NCBI RefSeq assembly: GCF_000974445.1
Contig: NZ_BBOJ01000005.1
Span: 186,001-250,000 of the forward strand
Length of the DNA stretch: 64,000 nucleotides
Source: Lentzea aerocolonigenes
GTDB taxonomy: Bacteria > Actinomycetota > Actinomycetes > Mycobacteriales > Pseudonocardiaceae
Direction: 5' to 3'
Positions 34,810 through 41,912 of the stretch are shown piece after piece (within the stretch, counting starts at the first letter, position 1; each line of letters starts with the position of its first letter). The position numbers were made by a program, and so were the translations under genes. The notes under the pieces are model-generated. The model did no database searches and had not been told where the DNA came from. It worked only from the letters and a program-made list of their open reading frames with translations.

Positions 34810-35026
34810 AGCGGAAACTCCTCCGGGTGACTCGGATGGCGGGGCCGTAATGAGGCAGTGGCCCCGAGGTCCACATTCACGGCGACGGATGCCCCGTTGC
34901 GGCCGGTCCTTCGGGTTTCACCGGTCGTCATGCCGTCGCTCCCCCGGGCCGTGGTGGCGAGTTTCTCTCCTTCCTCGCCACCACGGTCCTGTATGCGTTC
35001 CCGGTCGAATCGACGAGGAGCTGTTG

Positions 35027-35323
35027 ATGACGCACCACCTTCGAAAATGGTCACGGTTGTCGATGTTGCTGAGGCTGGAGCGGCGCAGGCGTGCGGTGTC
35101 GTCCACCTCCGAGACCACGATCGACGAGCGGCGCCAGGCGAACGTGGTGGTCCGGCCCAGCCGCGGCTGCGTCGCGGTGGAGGGAGCGTCCTTCGGCCCC
35201 GTTTACCTGTCACCGCTGCAGGTAGGTCGGATGCGTGCGGCACTCAGGGATGCCGCGAGCCAGCTGGCGGACCAGGGAAGTCGGCTGTGCACCGCTGCGG
35301 ATCCGTTCGCGCGACGCTCGTGA
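35027..35323 (+). CDS. Small protein of cassette 2, paralogue of the cassette 1 small protein
   Basis: 98 residues from the ATG at 35027, with GAGGAG six bases upstream. Basic N-terminus (HHLRKWSRLSMLLRLERRRR), then a short beta region and the VYLSPLQVGRMRAALRDA helix. The helix pattern and gene order match the small protein at 8276-8623. Function unknown. Its stop overlaps the next start as GTGA. The strongly basic amphipathic N-terminus could bind nucleic acid or membrane. Confidence 0.7.
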   Translation: MTHHLRKWSRLSMLLRLERRRRAVSSTSETTIDERRQANVVVRPSRGCVAVEGASFGPVYLSPLQVGRMRAALRDAASQLADQGSRLCTAADPFARRS

Positions 35324-35754
35324 AGTGGGACATGTACGAGATCGTCGAGCACTACAACTTCGTTGCCACACACGAAATCTCCGGCCTGCGTCCGACTCAT
35401 CCGTGCCACGGCGTGCACATGCACCAGTGGTCGGTGGAGGTCGTCCTGCACTCGGCCGGTCTGCTACCCACCAACGCGCCGGCCGAGACCTCGGCCCTCG
35501 AGCCGCTGCGACGTTATGTCATGAGTGAACTGGAAGGTCGGCATCTCAACGATCTGCTGGTTGGTGAACCGACGCCGGCGAGGCTTGCCGGTCACTTGGC
35601 CGACTGGTGCCGCTGCCACCTCGCCGCATTCGTGGTCGAGACGCTGCAGGGCATCTCGGTGTCGGCCGGCCGGACATCCCGGAGTCGATACCTGGTGTCC
35701 AGAGGCCACGGCAACGGTCAGCGAGGGAAGCGGTGCAGCTGTGATCAGTCCTGA
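35320..35754 (+). CDS. 6-pyruvoyl-tetrahydropterin synthase/QueD-like protein with altered active site
   Basis: 144 residues from the GTG at 35320 (GTGA overlap); an ATG four codons in is the alternative. The fold is recognisable: FVATH, then CHGVHMHQWSVEV (the C-x3-H-x-H zinc and Cys motif), PTPARLAGHLADW and VVETLQGISVSAG with the substrate-anchoring Glu. QueD enzymes normally carry an Asp-His pair in L-D-H-x-x-L-N. Here it reads LEGRHLND, so the catalytic His is missing. It could be a pterin-binding sensor or catalyse another reaction. No other queuosine or pterin gene is nearby; it sits inside a sigma/regulator cassette. The 3' end overlaps the next gene by 14 bases. Confidence 0.8.
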   Translation: MKWDMYEIVEHYNFVATHEISGLRPTHPCHGVHMHQWSVEVVLHSAGLLPTNAPAETSALEPLRRYVMSELEGRHLNDLLVGEPTPARLAGHLADWCRCHLAAFVVETLQGISVSAGRTSRSRYLVSRGHGNGQRGKRCSCDQS

Positions 35755-36124
35755 GTACCTCGAAGCCGTCAACAGCCACCCCGCCCTGGCGAAGCTGGCG
35801 TTGATGGCGCGGCCGGGCACCGGTTGGACCTTCCTGCCGATTTTCGTCGGCGGTTTCCAGTGCATCGGTGGCTTTCGCGAGCGACGAACCGTGACCGACA
35901 CGATCATCGTGCGCGCGATGGACGACGTGACGGTGGGCCGTCTGCGCAACGAGGACTGCCGCGGGCCACGACGCTCGTCGGTGTCAGGTGTCCTGTGGGA
36001 GTACACCGGCACGCTGGACGACGCCGTCGACGAGCTGCACGCGTTGCCGGACCCAGACGACCCGATGGCGCCGAAATTGCTTCGCCCGACATCATCGACG
36101 TTTGTGATCAACAACCAGAGATGA
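35741..36124 (+). CDS. Hypothetical protein of cassette 2
   Basis: 127 residues from the GTG at 35741, with GAGGGA about nine bases upstream, starting inside the QueD-like gene. Unknown function. It is soluble; the middle (WTFLPIFVGGFQCIGGF) is hydrophobic and could pack as strands, and the end (VLWEYTGTLDDAVDELHALPDPDDP) is acidic. No motif recognised. Overlap with the upstream gene suggests they are made together. Confidence 0.6.
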   Translation: MISPEYLEAVNSHPALAKLALMARPGTGWTFLPIFVGGFQCIGGFRERRTVTDTIIVRAMDDVTVGRLRNEDCRGPRRSSVSGVLWEYTGTLDDAVDELHALPDPDDPMAPKLLRPTSSTFVINNQR

Positions 36125-36137
36125 AAGCCCGTGTCCA

Positions 36138-36171
36138 ATAGTGAACTCGATGCGCAAGATTGAGTTTCTAT
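36138..36171 (+). terminator. Weak hairpin after cassette 2 hypothetical gene
   Basis: ATAG and GAACTC pair imperfectly with GAGTTT and CTAT, followed by TTAT. It lies 14 bases past the stop at 36124. Imperfect stem, so low confidence. Confidence 0.3.
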
Positions 36172-36178
36172 TATCATC

Positions 36179-36203
36179 CCATTGGGGGTGTTGCCCATGA
36201 GAG
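36179..36203 (+). promoter_or_regulatory. Conserved upstream element of the second sigma gene
   Basis: TTGGGGGTGTTG then C, ATGAGAGG parallels TTGGGGATGCTCGGCAATG and GAGG at 8638-8662 upstream of the paralogous sigma gene, at a similar distance from the start codon (about 177 versus 163 bases) and in the same orientation. Confidence 0.4.
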
Positions 36204-36356
36204 GTCTGCAGACTTCGTCCGGCTGTGTCATCGCGGCACGCCGACCGGGGGGAATTTACCGCACGGTCAAGGCTGACGTACTGCGTTCCGTCACTCCCGG
36301 ATGTAGTTTTGCCTTGCGCATTGTCCGTCACGATCGCAGAACAAGGGGCAGGTGAG

Positions 36357-37169
36357 ATGAACGAGGATCTCGACAGCCGCGACGACCAGAAAGCCTGCAG
36401 TTCGGACTCGTCCCTCCTGCGCGCTGTTCGAGCCGGCGACCGGGATGCCTTCGGTGAGTTGTACCGCAGGTACCACGCCTGTGCGCACAGTTTCGCGTGT
36501 CGGCTGCTGGGCACGTCGCAGGGAGCGGACGACCTCGTCGCGGAAGCCTTCACCAAGGTGCTCAACCGGATCGTGTCCGGTGGCGGACCGGCCACGTTGT
36601 TCCGCGCCTACCTGCTGACCACGGTGCGCACCACCTTCTACAAGCAGCTCGCCGTCGATCGTCTGGTCGATCGCCAGGCTGATCTCTCCGAGCAGGTGGT
36701 GCCGGTCATCGACCGCGATCTCCTGATCGAGAGGCTGGACGCGGACCTTGCGCTGCGCGCGTTGGAAAGCCTGCCGGACCGGTGGCGGACCGTGCTGGTC
36801 CAGTTGGAGATCGAGAAGAAGTCGACCTCGACAGTGGCGGGCCTGCTCGGCATTCATCCGAACGCGCTGGCCGCGCTCGCATTCCGGGCACGTGAGGGAC
36901 TCCGTGTCGCCTACCTGCAGATGCACGTCAACTCGACGGGGGTGGCGGAGTGCAGGCTGTCCGCGAGCAACCTGGCCGCGTGGCTGTGCGGCCGGCTCGG
37001 CCAGGGACTGCGAGTTCGCGTCCAGCGCCACATCGCCACCTGCGGTCGATGCACCAGCGCGGCACGGGAGGTCTCCGAACTGTTGACGCAGCTGCGCAGG
37101 TCGGCTCCGTTGACCGTCGCGGCGCCCGAGATGCCGAGCATGCAGTTGGTCGATTCTTTTCATGCGTAG
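36357..37169 (+). CDS. ECF-type sigma factor with C-terminal zinc-binding anti-sigma motif (cassette 2)
   Basis: 270 residues. Sigma2 (about 22-98; GADDLVAEAFTKVLNRI, FRAYLLTTVRTTFYKQL) and sigma4 (about 130-190; LPDRWRTVLVQLEIEKKST and HTH). The C-terminal extension carries HIATCGRC, an H-x3-C-x2-C ZAS motif, as in the paralogue at 8797-9549. Long stretches are identical between the two, so the duplication is recent or both are under strong constraint. Start ATG at 36357 with GGGGCAGGTGAG upstream; an in-frame start 44 codons earlier is less likely. No separate anti-sigma gene. Confidence 0.92.
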   Translation: MNEDLDSRDDQKACSSDSSLLRAVRAGDRDAFGELYRRYHACAHSFACRLLGTSQGADDLVAEAFTKVLNRIVSGGGPATLFRAYLLTTVRTTFYKQLAVDRLVDRQADLSEQVVPVIDRDLLIERLDADLALRALESLPDRWRTVLVQLEIEKKSTSTVAGLLGIHPNALAALAFRAREGLRVAYLQMHVNSTGVAECRLSASNLAAWLCGRLGQGLRVRVQRHIATCGRCTSAAREVSELLTQLRRSAPLTVAAPEMPSMQLVDSFHA

Positions 37170-37204
37170 CGGCACTCTTCCGACGGTAGGCCGATTCGGG
37201 TCGG

Positions 37205-37240
37205 GCATCCCCAGAATCGGGTTCACGCATCCCCACAATT
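37205..37240 (+). promoter_or_regulatory. Two direct GCATCCCCA boxes 22 bp apart
   Basis: GCATCCCCAGAATC (37205-37218) and GCATCCCCACAATT (37227-37240) repeat with a 22-bp period, two helical turns. They are inverted relative to the box at 8634. They lie 160 bases before the low-complexity secreted protein and just after the sigma gene, so either could be the controlled gene. Confidence 0.5.
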
Positions 37241-37400
37241 GGTGATCCGGCTTGGTGTCCGTCTTTCTTTGTGGCTAGTGTTCCACTGCGCCGCTGCCGC
37301 GGTTCTGATGCGAATTTCCACTGCGGCGTCGTGTGTGCACCCTCCGTCGATTCACGAGGCTGTCGACCTCGTTCCGAGAATGTGAAACAAGGGAAACGGA

Positions 37401-38480
37401 ATGCAGAAGAAGCTGTACAAGGGCCTCATCGCGGTCGCCGCGGCAGGTGCCGCGGTTCTCGCGAACGGGTTCGGGACCGCCAACGCGCACGTGCAGGAAA
37501 ACCACATGGCGCCCGCTCCGCAGGAAGCGCCGGTGACCGCGGAGACGCCGCAATATCCTGACGCGACGGTCACGGGCACCCCCGAAGACACCCCCGAGAA
37601 CGATGTCGTGACGACCACCTCGACCCCTGATGAAGTGCCGACGTGCACGGTGGAGGCGGAGTCGGCCTGCGACGACGCGGTCGTGAACGCGGCCGGCACG
37701 GACGCCGGCATCGGTGTGGGCGTGGGCGTCGCTGCTGCCGCTGATGTCGACGCCGCTGTCGACGCGAACGTCGCTGTCGCTGCCGCGGTCGACGCGAACG
37801 TCGCTGTCGCCGCTGCCGTCGACGCCGACCTCGCCCTGGCCGCTGGCGTCGGTGTGGGCGTGGGCGTTGATGCCGGTGTCGGTGTCGGTGTCGGCCTGGG
37901 TGTGGGTGTCGATGCCGCTGTGGGCGTGGGCGTTGGTGTCGATGCGAACGCCGCGTCCAGCACGAGCATTGACGCGACCGCCGCTTGCGCTGCCGACGCG
38001 GACGCGGCCGGCACCGCTGAGGCCGACTGCGACGCTGACGCAGCCGATGCGGCCGACCCGAACTCCGCCGCCGACGCGGCGTCCACGACCACTGACGCCG
38101 GCAGCGGTGTCGTGGCCGTCGCGAACGCGAACGCGGATGGCGGTGTGGTGGTCGTCGCGAACGCGGACGCCGGGGTCGGTGTGGGCGTCGGCGTTGCCGC
38201 TGCCGCCGATGTGGACGTCGCCGCCGCCGCCGATGTGGACGTCGCCGCAGGCGTCGGTGTGGGTGTCGGGCTGGGCGTGGCCGCTCAGGTCGGTCTCGAC
38301 GTCGACCTGGCCCTCGCCCTCGGCCTGGGTGTGGACGTCGACGCCGAGGCGGCCGCCGCCGCGGACGTGGATGCGTCGGCCGTCTCCATGAGCGAATGCC
38401 CGGACACGGACGCGAACGCTGCGAGCACCTGCCCGGCGAACGTCGCCGGCATCCCGACCGGATCGGCCATCGCGGTCTGA
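37401..38480 (+). CDS. Secreted Val/Gly/Ala/Asp-rich low-complexity protein
   Basis: 359 residues. Start ATG with AAGGGAA six bases upstream. Signal peptide (1 to about 29, ending TANA), then a Pro/Thr/Glu-rich segment (about 30-85), then about 230 residues built almost only from Val, Gly, Ala, Asp and Asn, in blocks such as GVGVGV and DVDVAA. Cysteines come in three pairs (CTVEAESAC, one pair about 17 apart in the middle, and CPDTDANAASTC near the end), which frame the low-complexity blocks. It is highly acidic and lacks Lys and Arg in the repeat region. It has no enzyme motif. It could be a self-associating extracellular fibre or coat protein, by analogy with elastin- and silk-like sequences; that is inference. 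Confidence 0.8.
   Translation: MQKKLYKGLIAVAAAGAAVLANGFGTANAHVQENHMAPAPQEAPVTAETPQYPDATVTGTPEDTPENDVVTTTSTPDEVPTCTVEAESACDDAVVNAAGTDAGIGVGVGVAAAADVDAAVDANVAVAAAVDANVAVAAAVDADLALAAGVGVGVGVDAGVGVGVGLGVGVDAAVGVGVGVDANAASSTSIDATAACAADADAAGTAEADCDADAADAADPNSAADAASTTTDAGSGVVAVANANADGGVVVVANADAGVGVGVGVAAAADVDVAAAADVDVAAGVGVGVGLGVAAQVGLDVDLALALGLGVDVDAEAAAAADVDASAVSMSECPDTDANAASTCPANVAGIPTGSAIAV
37710..38370 (+). repeat. Imprecise short tandem repeats within the low-complexity gene
   Basis: The coding sequence repeats in units such as a 33-base block near 37756 and 37789 and a 24-base block near 38206 and 38230 (GCCGATGTGGACGTCGCC). It encodes the GVGV and DVDVA blocks. Copy number may vary between strains. 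Confidence 0.65.
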
Positions 38481-38519
38481 TCTGCGCCTGGGCACCGGTT
38501 GTGAGCTGCCGGTCGAGCG

Positions 38520-38548
38520 GGTGCGGGGGGCTTCACGCTCCCCGCACC
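38520..38548 (+). terminator. Terminator hairpin after the low-complexity gene
   Basis: GGTGCGGGG pairs with CCCCGCACC around an 11-base loop and is followed by TT. It lies 40 bases past the stop. Confidence 0.75.
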
Positions 38549-38588
38549 TTGTCAGGTGCTGCCACATGTCGTTGATGAGGTGAACGCA

Positions 38589-38975
38589 ATGGTGGTGAGG
38601 ATCATCGTCAACAAGACGGACGATCTGGACGGGGCCAGCGGTGATGACGTGGCCACGGTGTCCTTCGGCGTGGACGGGGTCCACTACGAGATCGACCTGG
38701 GCGCGGCTCACCAGGAACGGCTCCGCGCCGCCCTGGCGCGGTTCATCCCGGCGGCCCGCCGGGTGGAGTGGAGCGCCAGTACCTCCTACTCCACCCACGA
38801 CGACCTCATGGCCCGTATTCGTTCGTGGGCGCAGGAACAGGGCGTCGGCGTGTCCAACCGAGGTCGTATCCCGAACGCGTTGATCGCCGCTTTCAAGGCG
38901 GCGCACGAAAGTCGTCCGGACGACATCATGCAGCAGTGTGGCGATCTCCTCGAACCACCTCCCACGCCCGAGTGA
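38589..38975 (+). CDS. lsr2: Lsr2-family nucleoid-associated protein
   Basis: 128 residues. The N-terminal oligomerisation domain (about 1-62; FGVDGVHYEIDLGAAHQERLRAAL) and the C-terminal AT-hook-like DNA-binding domain (about 75-118) match Lsr2, including NRGRIP, close to the RGR that enters the minor groove. Lsr2 silences AT-rich and horizontally acquired DNA and bridges chromosome segments. Actinomycetes often carry several copies; this one is probably an accessory paralogue next to surface genes. Short insertions relative to mycobacterial Lsr2. Start ATG with an AGGTGAA site six bases upstream. Confidence 0.9.
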   Translation: MVVRIIVNKTDDLDGASGDDVATVSFGVDGVHYEIDLGAAHQERLRAALARFIPAARRVEWSASTSYSTHDDLMARIRSWAQEQGVGVSNRGRIPNALIAAFKAAHESRPDDIMQQCGDLLEPPPTPE

Positions 38976-39171
38976 GCGCAGTCCGTGTGCGTTGCCTCGG
39001 CAGTTCGACGTGCCGCGGTACAGCCGGCCTCCGCTTTCGCGTGGTGGCCTCGGGCTTTGGCCGGGCAGCCAGCCTCAAAACGGCTCCGCAGACGAGGAAC
39101 GAGATGCCGACGAGGGCGAGATCGTAAAGTGGAACGCCGGTCGGTTGAACCGATTCCAGTGCATTTGACAT
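38926..39171 (-). CDS. Short membrane protein resembling a detached sorting signal
   Basis: 81 residues. Start ATG with GGAG five bases upstream. The N-terminus reads QPTGVPLYDL followed by one hydrophobic helix and an Arg/Lys-rich tail, close to the layout of a sortase signal (x-PTG, helix, basic tail) but without any preceding protein. The tail of about 40 residues is basic and soluble. It may be a real single-pass protein or the remnant of a larger anchored protein. Convergent with the Lsr2 gene, overlapping its 3' end by 50 bases. Confidence 0.55.
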   Translation of the reverse strand: MSNALESVQPTGVPLYDLALVGISFLVCGAVLRLAARPKPEATTRKRRPAVPRHVELPRQRTRTALTRAWEVVRGDRHTAA

Positions 39172-39570
39172 CGGAGCTCCGAACGTGAGCGGGTCTGTTC
39201 ACCAAGGCTACGTCGCGCACTGGAGCTCGTGATGTCGCGAAACAGGGTGAAGTCATAACGCGTACCGGTGTGCATCAGTGCCCGTTGCGGCTTGTCCGGC
39301 GCTCTGTCGTGTGATGAGAACAGAATTCCATTCGCGCAGGGTGACAAATCTGACGAAGAATGTGTCTTCTATTTTCCGGCGGCGGTTCGGCGCGCTCCTG
39401 CTGTTTCAAGGTCGGGCCGGCGCTGGCTTCGACGGGACATTGCCGCGGTCGTGCGGTCCTGCGGCGTGTCCACGGACAGGCGGTGACGGTGGTCCTTCGC
39501 AACTCTCCGTCGCCGCTTCGTCCGTGCTGGAGCTCGTCTCAGGGCACGGTGGGCTAGTCCGTGCGGAGCT
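39172..39570. other. 399-base gap between the small membrane gene and the methyltransferase
   Basis: A palindrome CGGAGCTCCG (39172-39181) lies next to the small-gene start. A 6-bp hairpin at 39544-39564 lies seven bases past the methyltransferase stop. Several short frames exist on both strands without support. Part of the sequence is less GC-rich and may be decayed coding DNA; I cannot identify a source. Confidence 0.4.
39544..39564 (-). terminator. Possible terminator after the methyltransferase
   Basis: GCACGG pairs with CCGTGC around a nine-base loop, seven bases after the minus-strand stop at 39571. Short stem, so tentative. Confidence 0.4.
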
Positions 39571-40410
39571 TCACCGCCTGCGCGCGACTGCTGCGCAGCC
39601 GCTGAAGTACTCGGGGTTCTGGTCCGGTTCGGTGTCGGGGTCCGGGAGCCAGAGCGGGATGGGCACGAGGCCCGGCTCGCTGACCTCGAATGCAACCAGC
39701 AGATCGCCGACCTCCGCCGCGCTGCGGAAGGCGCACTCGGGCAGCGGCTGGTGGTAGATGTCGCTGTAGAGCGCGATGGCGTCGAGCAGTTGCTCGTCGG
39801 GGCAGGTGTGTGAGAGCGCGACCTGGCAGGCCGGTCCCAGCGCGTCCGCGTAGGTGGTCAGCAGCTCCGCCGGGCCGGCGGAGTCGGGAACGTGGTGCAG
39901 CACGTCGATGGCGAGCAGGGCCACGGGCTCGTCGAGGTCGAGCAGGCCGTGCAGGTCCGGCGAGTCCAGGATGTGCTCCGGCCGGCGCACATCGGCGTGG
40001 AGGTATGCGGTGCGGGTGTCGCCCGCCAGCAACTCGCGCGACTCGGTCACCACGACGGGGTCGATGTCGGTGTAGACCACCCGGCACTCGGGAGCGAGAC
40101 GCTGTGCCACCTCGTGCACGTTTCCGGCGGCCGGTATTCCGGAGCCCAGATCGACGAATTGGCGAACTCCGTCGTGCACGAGCCGGGTGACCGCACGGCG
40201 CAGGAAGTCTCGATGCGTGCGCACCAGGTACGGCAGTTGGGGTGCGCACAACGTGAACTGCTCCGCCAGTCGCCGGTCGGCGGCCGAGTTGTGCGAACCG
40301 CCCAGCCAATAATCGCGAACTCGGGCGGTTTTGGGTGTTTGAGCGCCGATGATGCTCGGTGCCCAGATGGGCGGCACGTCTGCGGGAACCGGTGTTTTTG
40401 GATTGATCAC
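39571..40410 (-). CDS. SAM-dependent methyltransferase of the actinobacterial DUF574 type
   Basis: 279 residues. The family hallmark near the N-terminus is ARVRDYWLGGSHN, followed by VDLGSGIPAAGNVHEVAQ as the SAM-binding glycine loop, VVYTDIDPVVV with the acidic ribose-binding residue, and LLAIDVLHHVPD. Such proteins are numerous in Streptomyces and relatives, and none is well characterised; substrates are unknown. Start GTG at 40410 with a weak site upstream. Monocistronic; no link to the pilus or polysaccharide genes is evident. Confidence 0.9.
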   Translation of the reverse strand: MINPKTPVPADVPPIWAPSIIGAQTPKTARVRDYWLGGSHNSAADRRLAEQFTLCAPQLPYLVRTHRDFLRRAVTRLVHDGVRQFVDLGSGIPAAGNVHEVAQRLAPECRVVYTDIDPVVVTESRELLAGDTRTAYLHADVRRPEHILDSPDLHGLLDLDEPVALLAIDVLHHVPDSAGPAELLTTYADALGPACQVALSHTCPDEQLLDAIALYSDIYHQPLPECAFRSAAEVGDLLVAFEVSEPGLVPIPLWLPDPDTEPDQNPEYFSGCAAVARRR

Positions 40411-40764
40411 ACCACGCAGTATGTGTCATCGGCGGCCAGCGTCATGATCATAATGCCCAAAATTGGGGATCATTGTGGCCGGGGTGTGCGAGACCCGGCT
40501 CTGGTGTGGCAATTGCGCGCTGATCTGATTTCCTCGAAACGTGGTCGAGGCGCCGTGGAGAGGCGAGTCCGTTCATCCCTGAATCTCGGCCTGACCATCC
40601 TGTCGTCCCACGGCTTCGCGTGTTCACGCGCCGTGCCGGGCCGCCGCCTCCACCCGGACGTGGCAGGCCCCGGTGCCGGCAGGGGCGCGGATCTGTCTGC
40701 CGGCACCGGGGCTGGGTCGTGGTGAGGATTCGGCGGGTCTCAGGCGGTCAGAAGTCGCGGTTGC
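40411..40764. other. 354-base gap with an AATTGGGGAT box and a strong terminator
   Basis: At 40444-40473 ATGATC and GATCAT flank CCCAAAATTGGGG; this resembles the AATTTTGGGGATGC box upstream of the sigma genes and lies upstream of the methyltransferase. The strong hairpin at 40667-40712 ends the minus-strand operon from the right. No coding frame in the gap is convincing. Confidence 0.45.
40667..40712 (-). terminator. Strong terminator hairpin of the OmpR-regulator operon
   Basis: A 16-bp perfect stem (40667-40682 with 40697-40712; GCCCCGGTGCCGGCAG and its complement) with a 14-base loop. It lies 53 bases past the stop of the small membrane gene on the minus strand. Confidence 0.85.
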
Positions 40765-40974
40765 TCATGGCGTCGTCCTCGGTTGGCTGTCGATCCACAG
40801 CCACAGCGCGGCGATGAGCAGGGCCGTCGCGAAAGCTCCCTGCCACGCGGTGGGTTCTGTGATCATCATGACGACGTTGGCGGCGCTCAATAGCCCGTAG
40901 ACCGCCGCCAGGATGATCTTGACGCGGCGCTTGTCGAGGCCGGTCGCCGAAGTCCGCCCGTTGATGCTGGCCAT
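40765..40974 (-). CDS. Small two-helix membrane protein
   Basis: 69 residues from the ATG at 40974, with AGGAGG six bases upstream. Two hydrophobic helices (about 20-40 and 45-62), short cytoplasmic ends. Unknown function. It begins 31 bases after the OmpR-type regulator on the same strand, so they form an operon, and it may modulate a sensor kinase or the envelope. An ATGA overlap at its stop opens a six-codon frame, probably without meaning. Confidence 0.75.
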   Translation of the reverse strand: MASINGRTSATGLDKRRVKIILAAVYGLLSAANVVMMITEPTAWQGAFATALLIAALWLWIDSQPRTTP

Positions 40975-41004
40975 GTCCAACCTCCTGTGCCCTCAACGTG
41001 TTCG

Positions 41005-41736
41005 TCAACGGCCGGGGCGGCCGGTGATCCCGCTCTCGACGCGCGGCCGCGTGCGCAGCGGAGGCCGGTAGCGGTATCCGACACCGCGAACCGACTCGAT
41101 CGGCGAGGTGGCCGAGTCGTCCCAGCCGAGCTTGCGGCGGAGTCTGAGCACGGTGAACTTCACGCGCTCTGTCCCGATGCCGGTCGGGTCCTCCCACGCC
41201 TCGGCGAGGAGTTGACCGGTGGACAGCGTCGCTCCCGCGTTGCGGGTCAACATGCTCAGCAACCGGAATTCGATCGGGGTAAGGGAGACTTCACGATCGT
41301 CCACGTGGACGAGCCTGGACAGAGGGTCGATCTTCAGCGAGCCGTCGTCGTAGACGCGCTCCGACCACCGGGCGGGGCGCGCCCTGCGCAACAGCGCCTC
41401 GACCCTGGCCAGCAGTTCGCCGGTGGTGAAGGGTTTGGTCAGGTAATCATCAGCACCGGCACGCAGGCCGCGGATCTTGTCCGACTCCTGGTCACGTGCG
41501 CTGAGCAGCAGGACCGGCACGTCGCTGAGATCGCGGACGCGTTCGAGGACGCTCAGTCCGTCCATGCCAGGCAGCCCGATGTCCAGTACGACGAGGTCCG
41601 GCTTGGAGTCGTACACGGCCCGAAGCCCGGCCTTGCCCTCGGACACGCGATCCACCTGATAGTTGTTCCTGGCCAGGAGCAGCGCCACGATCCGGGCGAT
41701 GTCCGGATCGTCCTCGATTACGAGTACACGCGGCAT
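41005..41736 (-). CDS. OmpR/PhoB-family response regulator
   Basis: 243 residues from the ATG at 41736, with AGGAGGG four bases upstream. Receiver domain (about 1-118): acidic pair VIEDDPD, phospho-acceptor Asp in LVVLDIGLPG, Thr/Ser in LLLSARD, and Lys in LTKPF. Winged-helix DNA-binding domain (about 130-230; LTPIEFRLLSMLTRNAG, then VKFTVLRLRRKLG and VRGVGYRY). Fully equipped for phosphorylation. No kinase is next to it, so its partner may be one of the two kinases at 54805-58901 or lie elsewhere. OmpR-type regulators bind direct repeats, so it is a candidate for the CAACCG repeats in this window. Confidence 0.95.
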   Translation of the reverse strand: MPRVLVIEDDPDIARIVALLLARNNYQVDRVSEGKAGLRAVYDSKPDLVVLDIGLPGMDGLSVLERVRDLSDVPVLLLSARDQESDKIRGLRAGADDYLTKPFTTGELLARVEALLRRARPARWSERVYDDGSLKIDPLSRLVHVDDREVSLTPIEFRLLSMLTRNAGATLSTGQLLAEAWEDPTGIGTERVKFTVLRLRRKLGWDDSATSPIESVRGVGYRYRPPLRTRPRVESGITGRPGR

Positions 41737-41912
41737 GATCCCTCCTGGTGCTTCACTCACGATCAAACGTATGTGCGCAGCGGAAAGATCACCTTCTCGT
41801 CATCCGGCCGTGGCTGCCCCCTGTTCACACCGTGACGATTTCGCGCCGTAGGCCTTCAGGGCGACATCCTTATCACTCGAGCGAGTGGCTAGTGTGGCGT
41901 CAGGAACGTGAA

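Noticed and set aside
37710..38370. Repeats that might suggest a CRISPR array
   Set aside because: Units are short, variable, contiguous and in frame, without unique spacers.
37275..38906. 543-codon minus-strand frame across the low-complexity gene
   Set aside because: The composition (VRVR, HTHT, DTDT) is the reverse complement of the repeated codons. The plus-strand frame has a signal peptide, ribosome site and terminator.
40748..40768. Six-codon frame (MSNRDF) overlapping the stop of the small membrane gene as ATGA
   Set aside because: Too short to support as a gene, and such overlaps occur by chance. The terminator follows.
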